Source: Betaproteobacteria bacterium
GTDB taxonomy: Bacteria; Pseudomonadota; Gammaproteobacteria; Burkholderiales; Usitatibacteraceae
Reading direction: 5' to 3'
Assembly (NCBI GenBank): GCA_012274175.1
Contig: JAAOZZ010000422.1
Location: 1-5,934, forward strand
Length of the DNA stretch: 5,934 nt
Part shown: in pieces, positions 1 through 5,715 of the stretch
Position numbering within the stretch: position 1 is the stretch's first letter
Layout of the letters: each line of letters opens with the position of its first letter
Translations under genes and position numbers: made by a program
The notes under the pieces: generated by a model
What the model saw: only the letters and a program-made list of their open reading frames with translations
Told to the model about the DNA's origin: nothing
Databases searched by the model: none

Positions 1-1
1 C

Positions 2-379
2 AAGAAGCGCCTGCGCGAGATCGACCGCCGCATCCGCTTCCTGACCAAGCGGCTCGACATCGCCGAGGTCGTCGACCCCTCGCAGCACCACGGCAAGGAC
101 CAGGTCTTCTTCGGCGCGACCGTGACCTACGCCAACCGCGCCGGCGAGGAGCACACGATCCGCATCGTCGGCATCGACGAGACCGACTACGCGCGCCATT
201 ACGTGAGCTGGGTCTCGCCCGTGGCGCGCGCCCTCATCAAGGCGCGCGAAGGCGACACCGTGAGCCTGCGCACGCCCGGCGGCGAGGAGCGGCTGGAGAT
301 CCTCGAGGTGCGCTACGAGGAGATCCCGATGGCGGTCTTCGAGCCGGCGAAGAGCGCATGGTCGCCCAACGCCCGATGA
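2..379 (+). CDS. greB: Transcription elongation factor GreB, 3' part (5' end outside window)
   Basis: GreB binds in the secondary channel of RNA polymerase and stimulates cleavage of backtracked transcripts. The open frame runs in from the window edge and gives 125 residues. It opens with KKRLREIDRRIRFLTKRLD, the end of the N-terminal coiled coil and very close to the E. coli GreB segment KKRLREIDRRVRYLTK as I remember it. The C-terminal FKBP-like domain follows (VFFGATVTYANRAGEEHTI, then RIVGIDETD and WVSPVARALIKAREGD). The 'SPVARAL' and 'GD' positions are typical of the Gre C-terminal domain. About 50 N-terminal residues are missing, including the acidic tip that coordinates the catalytic metal, so activity cannot be judged. 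GreB is preferred over GreA because of the KKRLREIDRR segment. The tail after the domain (roughly the last 18 residues, ending SPNAR) is longer than in E. coli. The TGA stop overlaps the next gene's ATG. Confidence 0.95.
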   Translation, partial: KKRLREIDRRIRFLTKRLDIAEVVDPSQHHGKDQVFFGATVTYANRAGEEHTIRIVGIDETDYARHYVSWVSPVARALIKAREGDTVSLRTPGGEERLEILEVRYEEIPMAVFEPAKSAWSPNAR

Positions 380-1293
380 GCGATCTCGCACGCCGCGCCG
401 TGCTCGCCTGCCTCGTTTGCGTGGCGGCGCTCTCGGCCGTGCCGGCGCGCTCGCAGAACTTCCTGTGGGAAGTCACCTCGCTCACCAATCGCGCGTGGCT
501 CTTCGGCACCCTGCACGCGGGAAAGGCCGACTGGTACCCGCTGCCGCGCGCGGTCGAGGACGCGTTCGAGAGCTCGGACGTGCTCGCCGTGGAAGCGGAC
601 ATCACCAACGCGGCGGAAATGCGCCGCTCCGGCGACGCCATGGTCTACACGCCGCCCGATGCGCTGCGCCTGCACGTTCCCGTGGCCGATTACGCGCGTT
701 TCCTCACCCTGCTTCCCCGCTACGGCGTGCCGGAATCCCAGGTCGAGGGCATGAAGCCCTTCATGGCGGTGTCGCTGCTCGTCTTCGGCGAGTGGGTGCG
801 GCAGGGCTACCAGCCCGCCTACGGCGTGGACGGCTATCTCATCCAGGAAGCCAAGGCGAGGCACAAGCCGCTGGTGGAGCTGGACGGCGTGGATGCGCAG
901 ATGCGCCTCATGGATTCCCTCACCGATCGAGAGAACACGACGAACTTCCACGGCACGGTGGAAGCGCTGGCGAGCGGGCTCACGGCCGAGCAGATCCGCG
1001 GCATGGTGCGCGCATGGGAAGTGGGCGACCCGCAGATGATGCTCGACGTGTCGCGCCGCTACGACGATCGGGTGAAGGGGGCGGCCGAATTCGAGGACAA
1101 GTTCGTCTGGTCGCGACATCCCGGCATGCTGGCGAAGATCGAGGATTTCCTCGACCGGTCGGGGAAGCGGTATTTCATCGCCGTGGGGAGCCTCCACCTG
1201 GTGGGACCGCGCGGGCTCGTGCAGCAGCTGCGCGAGCACGGCTACACCGTGCGGCAGGTGTTCGTGGCGCCCCGGGAGGAGGCACGGAAATGA
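376..1293 (+). CDS. TraB/GumN family protein with signal peptide
   Basis: The product has 305 residues, the usual size for bacterial TraB/GumN proteins (Pfam TraB_PrgY_gumN), a family whose biochemical role is unclear although a metalloprotease-like activity has been proposed. An N-terminal signal peptide is visible (MSDLARR, then a hydrophobic stretch LACLVCVAALSAV, then PARSQ), so export to the periplasm or envelope is likely. Family motifs are LFGTLHAGKADWYPLP at residues 42-57, GVDGYLIQEAKARHKPLVEL in the middle and FIAVGSLHLVGPRGL near the C-terminus. The paired G-x-L-H motifs (His47 and His274) are the conserved candidates for metal binding. The 376 start is chosen because it makes an ATGA overlap with the greB stop, the same arrangement as two other junctions in this window. 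An in-frame ATG at 358 would add six residues; a purine stretch GAAGAG (349-354) lies only 3 bases before it, so that start remains possible. The cysteines in the signal peptide do not form a convincing lipobox. Confidence 0.88.
   Translation: MSDLARRAVLACLVCVAALSAVPARSQNFLWEVTSLTNRAWLFGTLHAGKADWYPLPRAVEDAFESSDVLAVEADITNAAEMRRSGDAMVYTPPDALRLHVPVADYARFLTLLPRYGVPESQVEGMKPFMAVSLLVFGEWVRQGYQPAYGVDGYLIQEAKARHKPLVELDGVDAQMRLMDSLTDRENTTNFHGTVEALASGLTAEQIRGMVRAWEVGDPQMMLDVSRRYDDRVKGAAEFEDKFVWSRHPGMLAKIEDFLDRSGKRYFIAVGSLHLVGPRGLVQQLREHGYTVRQVFVAPREEARK
1274..1282 (+). promoter_or_regulatory. Strong Shine-Dalgarno sequence of the thiamine-diphosphate enzyme gene
   Basis: GGGAGGAGG ends 7 bases before the ATG at 1290. 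It is the best ribosome binding site in the window and decides the start of the downstream gene, whose reading frame is open for some 870 bases further upstream. It lies inside the last codons of the TraB/GumN gene. Confidence 0.8.
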
Positions 1294-2966
1294 ACCAGCG
1301 ATCGGGGGGGCGCATCCTCGTCGAGCAGCTACTGGTGCATGGCGCCGATTGCGCGTTCACCGTGCCCGGCGAGAGCTTCCTGCCGGTGCTCGACGCGTTC
1401 TTCGACGTGCAGGATCGCCTGAAGCTCGTCGTGTGCCGCCACGAGGCGGGCGCGGCCAACATGGCCGAGGCCCACGGCAAGCTCACGGGCCGTCCGGGAA
1501 TCGCGTTCGTGACGCGGGGCCCGGGTGCGACCCAGGCGGCCATCGGGGTGCACACCGCGTTCCAGGATTCCACGCCGATGATCCTCTTCGTGGGCGACGT
1601 GGGCGCGGGCTTCCGCGGGCGCGAAGCGTTCCAGGAGGTCGACTTCCCGGCCCTGTTCGCGCCGCTCGCGAAGTGGGCCGCGCGCATCGACGACGCGCGG
1701 CGCATCCCGGAGCTTGTCGCGCGCGCCTTCCAGGTCGCGACCTCGGGACGGCGCGGCCCGGTCGTGCTGGCGCTTCCCGAGGACATGCTCGCCGCATCGG
1801 TGGCGGTGGCCGATGCGCGCCGCTACGCGCCGGCCGAGCCCCATCCCGGCGCCGAGGACATGGAGCGCCTGGGCAAGCTCCTCGCGGGGGCCAAGCGTCC
1901 CCTCGTGATCCTGGGCGGCAGCGGGTGGTCGAGGGAGGCGTGCAACGACCTGCAGCGCTTCGTCGAGGCGAACGACCTGCCGTGCGCGTGCGCCTTCCGT
2001 TTCCAGGACCTCTTCGACAATCGCCACGATCATTACGTGGGCGACGTGGGCATCGGAATCAACCCGGTACTCGCCGAGCGGGTGCGCATGTCGGACCTGC
2101 TGGTCGTGGTGGGCGCGCGGCTGGGGGAGATGACCACCGGCGGCTACACGCTGCTCGATGCCCCGGTGCCGCGCCAGAGGCTCGTCCACGTGCACCCCGG
2201 GGCCGAGGAGATCGCCCGCGTCTACCAGCCTGAGCTGGGCATCGTCTCGGCGATGGCGCCCTTCGCCCGGGCCGCCGCCGCGCTCCCACCCGTCGAGAGC
2301 CCCGCGTGGAAAGGTGCGGCGGCGGAAGCGCGCGCCGATTACCTCGCGTGGAGCTCCCGGCGCGAGATTCCGGGCCGCGTGCAGATGTGGGACGTCATCG
2401 ACTGGCTGAACCAGCACGCGCCCGAGGACACCATCTACTGCAACGGCGCGGGCAACTTCGCCACCTGGCTGCACCGCTTCCACCGCTATCCGGGCTTTCG
2501 CACCCAGCTCGCCCCCACCTCGGGCGCGATGGGCTACGGCGTGCCCGCCGCGATCGCCGCCAAGTTCGCCCGGCCCGAGCGCACCGTCGTGTGCTTCTCC
2601 GGCGACGGCGACTTCCTCATGACGGGACAGGAGCTCGCGACCGCGGTCCAGTATGGCGCCGCGGCGATCTTCGTGGTGGTGAACAACGGCATGTACGGCA
2701 CGATCCGCATGCACCAGGAAAAGCACTACCCGGGAAGGGTGATCGGCACCGAGCTGCACAACCCCCATTTCGCCGCGTTCGCGCGCTCGTTCGGCGCGCT
2801 GGGCGAGATCGTCGAGGACACCGCCCAGTTCGGGCCCGCCTTCGAGCGCTGCGCGGCCTCGGGCAAGCCCGCGCTGATCGAGGTGCGCATCGATCCGCAG
2901 GCGATCACGCCCAGCACGACGCTGGACCGCATCCGCGCGGCCGCCGTCGCGGCGGCCAAGCCGTGA
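1290..2966 (+). CDS. Thiamine diphosphate-dependent enzyme, acetolactate synthase large subunit-like
   Basis: The product has 558 residues with the three-domain layout of the acetolactate synthase/pyruvate oxidase superfamily. The N-terminal pyrimidine-binding domain (about 5-170) has the catalytic glutamate Glu52 in CRHEAGAANMAEAHGKLTG and the GPGATQAAIGVHTAF segment. The central domain (about 190-320) has LVILGGSGW at 205-213 and VVVGARLGEMTTGGY at 272-286. The C-terminal diphosphate-binding domain (about 375-530) carries the metal/cofactor motif starting GDGD at 438 and ending NN at 465-466. It would catalyse decarboxylation or carboligation of a 2-keto acid. Genuine acetohydroxyacid synthases have a GQHQMW segment and a RFDDRVTG segment at the equivalent places; here they read GNFATW (388-393) and RLGEMTTG (277-284). 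No ilvN regulatory subunit gene is adjacent. The substrate is therefore unassigned and ilvB is not used. The ATG overlaps the previous stop as ATGA and follows a strong Shine-Dalgarno sequence. A run of seven G lies at 1304-1310, in codons 5 to 7. Confidence 0.92.
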   Translation: MNQRSGGRILVEQLLVHGADCAFTVPGESFLPVLDAFFDVQDRLKLVVCRHEAGAANMAEAHGKLTGRPGIAFVTRGPGATQAAIGVHTAFQDSTPMILFVGDVGAGFRGREAFQEVDFPALFAPLAKWAARIDDARRIPELVARAFQVATSGRRGPVVLALPEDMLAASVAVADARRYAPAEPHPGAEDMERLGKLLAGAKRPLVILGGSGWSREACNDLQRFVEANDLPCACAFRFQDLFDNRHDHYVGDVGIGINPVLAERVRMSDLLVVVGARLGEMTTGGYTLLDAPVPRQRLVHVHPGAEEIARVYQPELGIVSAMAPFARAAAALPPVESPAWKGAAAEARADYLAWSSRREIPGRVQMWDVIDWLNQHAPEDTIYCNGAGNFATWLHRFHRYPGFRTQLAPTSGAMGYGVPAAIAAKFARPERTVVCFSGDGDFLMTGQELATAVQYGAAAIFVVVNNGMYGTIRMHQEKHYPGRVIGTELHNPHFAAFARSFGALGEIVEDTAQFGPAFERCAASGKPALIEVRIDPQAITPSTTLDRIRAAAVAAAKP

Positions 2967-2980
2967 GGGCTTTTCCCCTC

Positions 2981-2998
2981 CGGTCACGGAACTGTCAC
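2981..2998 (+). promoter_or_regulatory. Pho box (predicted PhoB-binding site) upstream of phoU
   Basis: The site reads CGGTCAC, GGAA, CTGTCAC: two direct 7-base half-sites separated by 4 bases, giving the 11-base period of the Pho box. The family consensus is CTGTCAT, an AT-rich 4-base spacer, then CTGTCAY. The second half-site matches fully and the first at five of seven positions; the spacer is less AT-rich than usual, as expected at this GC content. It lies in the only non-coding gap ahead of phoU-phoB-phoR, on the same strand. The PhoB encoded downstream has a recognition helix nearly identical to that of E. coli PhoB, so use of an E. coli-type consensus is reasonable. Binding itself is inferred. 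Confidence 0.75.
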
Positions 2999-3008
2999 AC
3001 TACGACGC

Positions 3009-3014
3009 TAACCT
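3009..3014 (+). promoter_or_regulatory. Candidate -10 element of the phoU-phoB-phoR promoter
   Basis: TAACCT keeps the first, second and last bases of the sigma-70 TATAAT hexamer and begins exactly 10 bases after the second Pho half-site, the spacing I recall for the E. coli phoA promoter. As at other PhoB-activated promoters, the Pho box would replace the -35 element. Transcription would start near 3021, leaving a leader of about 10 bases that only partly contains the phoU Shine-Dalgarno sequence GGGAGAG (3019-3025). The spacing supports the call; the hexamer by itself is weak. Confidence 0.45.
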
Positions 3015-3030
3015 GCGCGGGAGAGCCGCG

Positions 3031-3735
3031 ATGACAGAGCCCATCAGCAAGCAATACGACCAGGACCTGGAAGCCATCCGCTCGCGCATGATGCAGATGG
3101 GCGGGCTCGTGGAATCCCAGATCCGCGGCGCCATGGAAGGCTTCCTCGACGGGAACCTCGACCGCATCGAGCAGGTGGTCGCGGCCGATGCGAAGGTGAA
3201 CGAGCTGGAAATCGCCATCGACGACGACCTGGGACACATCATCGTGCGCCGGCAGCCCGCGGCCTCGGACCTGCGCCTCATCATGGCCGTGTCCAAGACG
3301 GTGACCGACCTGGAGCGCATCGGCGACGAGGCGGCGAAGGTGGCGCGCATGGCGCGCGAGCTGCACGCGACGGGGCGCGTGCGCAACACGCGCCTGGCCA
3401 CCATCGGCCACGTCTCCGAGATCGCCGTCGGCATGCTGCGCAAGTCCCTCGACGCCTTCGCGCGCCTGGACGCCGCGGCCGCCGCGCGGGTGATCGGCGA
3501 GGACGCGGCGATCGACGACGAGTTCCGCGCCATCATCCGCCAGCTCATCACGTTCATGATGGAGGATCCCCGCACCATCTCCACGTCGCTCAACATCGTC
3601 TGGGTCGCCAAGGCGTTCGAGCGCATCGGCGACCACGCCAAGAACATCGCCGAGCAGGTGATCTACATCGTTCGCGGCCGCGACGTGCGCCACACGCCGC
3701 TCGCAGAAGTGGAGCGCGAGGCGCTGGGCCGATGA
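3031..3735 (+). CDS. phoU: Phosphate signalling modulator PhoU
   Basis: PhoU is a cytoplasmic helical protein that restrains PhoR-PhoB signalling when phosphate is plentiful, acting between the PstB ATPase of the phosphate transporter and PhoR. The product has 234 residues, close to the family's usual 235-240, and shows two repeats of the PhoU three-helix domain. Each repeat carries the signature metal-contact motif: DLERIGDEAAKVAR at about 93-106 and AFERIGDHAKNIAEQ at about 195-209. The opening QYDQDLEAIRSRMMQMGGLV is also typical. The ATG at 3031 has GGGAGAG (3019-3025) with 5 bases of spacing. It is the first gene after the predicted Pho box, and its TGA overlaps the ATG of phoB, so PhoU and PhoB synthesis is probably coupled. 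No residues look missing. Confidence 0.97.
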   Translation: MTEPISKQYDQDLEAIRSRMMQMGGLVESQIRGAMEGFLDGNLDRIEQVVAADAKVNELEIAIDDDLGHIIVRRQPAASDLRLIMAVSKTVTDLERIGDEAAKVARMARELHATGRVRNTRLATIGHVSEIAVGMLRKSLDAFARLDAAAAARVIGEDAAIDDEFRAIIRQLITFMMEDPRTISTSLNIVWVAKAFERIGDHAKNIAEQVIYIVRGRDVRHTPLAEVEREALGR

Positions 3736-4421
3736 CCGCCTCGATCCTCGTGGTCGAGGACGAGCCGGCGATCCAGGAGCTCATCGCGGTGAGCCTCGCC
3801 CGCAGCGGCCACGCCGTGCAGCGCGCGGCGAGTGCCGAGGAAGCCATGCGCTCGATCGCGGGGGTGCTGCCCGACGTGGTGCTCCTCGACTGGATGCTGC
3901 CCGACGAGTCGGGGCCCATCCTCGCCCGGCGCCTGCGCAACGAGGCACGCACGCGCGAGGTGCCGATCATCATGCTCACCGCCCGCGCGAGCGACGAGGA
4001 CAAGGTGGCGGGACTCGAGAGCGGCGCCGACGACTACGTGACGAAGCCCTTCTCGCCGCGGGAGCTCGAGGCGCGCATCCAGGCGGTGCTGCGGCGGCGC
4101 ACGCCGCAGCTGTCCAAGGAGGCGGTGGAGATCGAGGGGCTGGTGCTCAATCCCGCCACACGCACCGTCGCCGGCGCGGGCAAGTCCCTCAAGATGGGCC
4201 CCACGGAATTCGAGCTGCTGCACTTCTTCATGACCCACCTGGACCGGGTCCACACCCGGGCGCAGATCCTCGACCAGGTCTGGGGGGACCACGTGTTCAT
4301 CGAGGACCGCACGGTGGACGTGCACATTCGCCGGCTGCGCGACGCGCTCTCGGCGAGCGGGCACGACGACCTGGTCGAGACCGTGCGCGGCGCGGGATAC
4401 CGGTTCCTCTCGAAGCGCTAG
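3732..4421 (+). CDS. phoB: Phosphate regulon response regulator PhoB
   Basis: PhoB is phosphorylated by PhoR under phosphate limitation and activates promoters carrying Pho boxes. The product has 229 residues, the same length as E. coli PhoB. The receiver domain (about 1-120) has the acidic pocket Glu9-Asp10, the phospho-acceptor Asp53 in LLDWMLPDESG, Thr83 in MLTAR and Lys105 in YVTKPFSP. The OmpR-type winged-helix domain (about 130-229) contains MGPTEFELLHFFMTH, the recognition helix region EDRTVDVHIRRLRDAL (191-206) and the C-terminal wing VRGAGYRF. The LLDWMLP and MGPTEF signatures separate PhoB from other OmpR-family regulators. The start overlaps the phoU stop as ATGA, with GAGG at 3718-3721 as a possible ribosome binding site. 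Together with the Pho box before phoU, this predicts that phosphorylated PhoB activates its own operon. Confidence 0.97.
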   Translation: MTASILVVEDEPAIQELIAVSLARSGHAVQRAASAEEAMRSIAGVLPDVVLLDWMLPDESGPILARRLRNEARTREVPIIMLTARASDEDKVAGLESGADDYVTKPFSPRELEARIQAVLRRRTPQLSKEAVEIEGLVLNPATRTVAGAGKSLKMGPTEFELLHFFMTHLDRVHTRAQILDQVWGDHVFIEDRTVDVHIRRLRDALSASGHDDLVETVRGAGYRFLSKR

Positions 4422-4424
4422 AGG
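4421..4424 (+). promoter_or_regulatory. Shine-Dalgarno sequence that decides the phoR start
   Basis: GAGG begins at the last base of the phoB TAG stop. It leaves 7 bases to the GTG at 4432 but only 1 base to the GTG at 4426, which favours the second GTG as the phoR start. The phoR frame is open further upstream but holds no ATG, GTG or TTG back to at least 4261. Confidence 0.5.
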
Positions 4425-4431
4425 CGTGGAC

Positions 4432-5661
4432 GTGGAGTGGATCTGGCCCGCCGCCTGTGGCCTCCTCGCCGCCGCACTCGCCTACCACCTGCGCCAGCTC
4501 TACCTGCTGCGCCGCTGGCTCGAGCGCGGCGACACGCCCGATCCGCCCCGTTCCCACGGCGCCTGGGACCACCTGCACGCGCTGCTCGCCCGCTCGCGGC
4601 GGGAGTCGGCGCGGCGGGAAGCGGGGCTCGCCGAGTCCCTCGCGCGCTGGAGGGCGGCAGCGCGCGCGCTGCCTGACGGCGTCGTGATCCTCGATGCCGA
4701 CCGCATCGAATGGTGCAACGACACGGCCGCGCTGCACCTGGAGATCGATCCCGCGCGGGACGCCGGAACCCCCATCACGCACCTCGTGCGCATTCCGGAA
4801 TTCGCCGAGTACCTGGAGCGCGGCGACCATGCGCGGCCAATCCAGGTGGAGCCGCCCCACGCAGGCGGCGGCCGCGTGCTCTCCCTGCAGGTAGTCTCGT
4901 ACGGGGAGGACCAGCGCCTGGTCCTCACCCGGGACGTGACCCAGTTCCGCAAGATGGAGCAGGTCCGCCGCGAGTTCGTGGCCAACGTGTCCCACGAGCT
5001 GCGCACGCCGCTCACGGTGGTCACCGGCTTCCTCGAGGCCTTGCGCGAGGAGCCGGACCCCCAGGCCGCCCGCCGCTACATCGACCTCATGGCCGAGCAG
5101 TCCCGGCGCATGCTGCGCCTCGTGGAGGACCTGCTCACGCTCTCGGCGCTCGAATCCTCGCCGCCTCCGCCGATGGAAGAGCCCATCGAGATGCGCTCGC
5201 TGCTCGAGCGCCTGGGCGCCGAGGCGCGCGCCCTTTCCGGCGGCAAGCACCGCATCGAGATCGCCTCCGAGGAAGGCGTGGACCTGCTGGGGAGCGAAAA
5301 GGAGCTCTCGAGCGCCTTCGGCAACCTCGTGAGCAACGCGATCCGCTACACCCCCGAGGGCGGCGTGGTGCGCCTCGCCTGGCGTCGCACGCCCGGCGGC
5401 GCCGAGTTCGACGTCGAGGACAGCGGCATCGGCATCGCGCCCGAGCACCTGCCGCGGCTCACGGAGCGCTTCTACCGGGTCGATCGCGGCCGCTCCCGCG
5501 ACACCGGCGGCACGGGCCTGGGCCTGGCGATCGTGAAGCACGCGCTGGGCCGCCATGGCGCCACCCTCGATGTCGCCAGCACGCCGGGAAAGGGCAGCCG
5601 CTTCAGCGCCCGGTTCTCCGGGCCGCGCCTGCGCGATCAGGCCGCGCCGCCCGCGCGCTAG
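4432..5661 (+). CDS. phoR: Phosphate regulon sensor histidine kinase PhoR
   Basis: PhoR autophosphorylates and passes phosphate to PhoB when phosphate is scarce; with PhoU and the Pst transporter it also dephosphorylates PhoB. From the GTG at 4432 the product has 409 residues (411 from the GTG at 4426; E. coli PhoR has 431). In order it has one short hydrophobic segment (about 3-20), then LYLLRRWLERG and a charged linker, a PAS domain (about 70-170, with LPDGVVILD, EWCND and IPEFAEYL), a HisKA domain with His188 in FVANVSHELRTPLTVVTGFL, and a HATPase domain. The ATPase boxes are N (Asn298 and Asn302 in FGNLVSNAIRYTPEGG), G1 (DSGIGI from 330), F (ERFYRVDR) and G2 (GTGLGL, 360-365). The Thr in HELRT fits a kinase that is also a phosphatase. 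LTRDVTQ just before HisKA and the absence of a periplasmic sensor domain identify it as PhoR. It follows phoB with a gap of only a few bases. The N-terminus has one membrane segment where E. coli PhoR has two. Confidence 0.95.
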   Translation: MEWIWPAACGLLAAALAYHLRQLYLLRRWLERGDTPDPPRSHGAWDHLHALLARSRRESARREAGLAESLARWRAAARALPDGVVILDADRIEWCNDTAALHLEIDPARDAGTPITHLVRIPEFAEYLERGDHARPIQVEPPHAGGGRVLSLQVVSYGEDQRLVLTRDVTQFRKMEQVRREFVANVSHELRTPLTVVTGFLEALREEPDPQAARRYIDLMAEQSRRMLRLVEDLLTLSALESSPPPPMEEPIEMRSLLERLGAEARALSGGKHRIEIASEEGVDLLGSEKELSSAFGNLVSNAIRYTPEGGVVRLAWRRTPGGAEFDVEDSGIGIAPEHLPRLTERFYRVDRGRSRDTGGTGLGLAIVKHALGRHGATLDVASTPGKGSRFSARFSGPRLRDQAAPPAR

Positions 5662-5677
5662 GCCTTCCGGGCGAGCG

Positions 5678-5707
5678 CTGGCACTGGCGCGGGCTACGGG
5701 CTAAGCT
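5678..5707 (+). promoter_or_regulatory. Candidate sigma-70 promoter for kup
   Basis: CTGGCA (5678-5683, four of six bases of TTGACA) and TAAGCT (5702-5707, three of six bases of TATAAT including the first, second and last) are separated by 18 bases. GCTAAGCT resembles GCTAACCT, the -10 candidate before phoU. The -10 ends only 8 bases before the kup ATG, so transcription would begin at or next to the start codon. Both hexamers are weak, and kup could instead be read through from phoR. Confidence 0.3.
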
Positions 5708-5715
5708 CGGCGCCC

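Noticed and set aside
376..456. Possible lipoprotein signal (VLAC) in the TraB/GumN protein
   Set aside because: The cysteine lies at residue 12, before the hydrophobic core, and the residue at -2 is Leu. An ordinary signal peptide ending around PARSQ fits better.
313..1239. 308-codon open frame on the - strand opposite the TraB/GumN gene
   Set aside because: It is a mirror of the gene's codon bias, with a His/Arg-rich product, no family motifs and no independent ribosome binding signal.
417..1289. In-frame 5' extension of the thiamine-diphosphate enzyme gene, open for about 870 bases
   Set aside because: The extension overlaps the TraB/GumN gene in another frame and encodes Arg/Gly/Ala-rich sequence. 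The strong Shine-Dalgarno at 1274-1282 and the start of family homology both fix the start at 1290.
2965..2980. Small hairpin GAGGG/CCCTC with a 6-base loop just after the thiamine-diphosphate enzyme gene
   Set aside because: The 5-base stem is short and no T-tract follows, so it does not support an intrinsic terminator.
1329..2987. 552-codon open frame on the - strand opposite the thiamine-diphosphate enzyme gene
   Set aside because: It lies entirely against a well-supported gene, and its product is low-complexity Arg/His/Ala/Gly-rich with no recognisable domain. Long antisense frames are expected at this GC content.
4297..5556. 419-codon open frame on the - strand opposite phoR
   Set aside because: Its composition is Arg/Ala/His-rich without domains, and phoR on the + strand accounts for the sequence completely.
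5679..5694. TGGCAC before kup resembling the -24 element of a sigma-54 promoter
   Set aside because: The GC of the -12 element does not fall at the required distance from the GG, and the TTGC core is missing.
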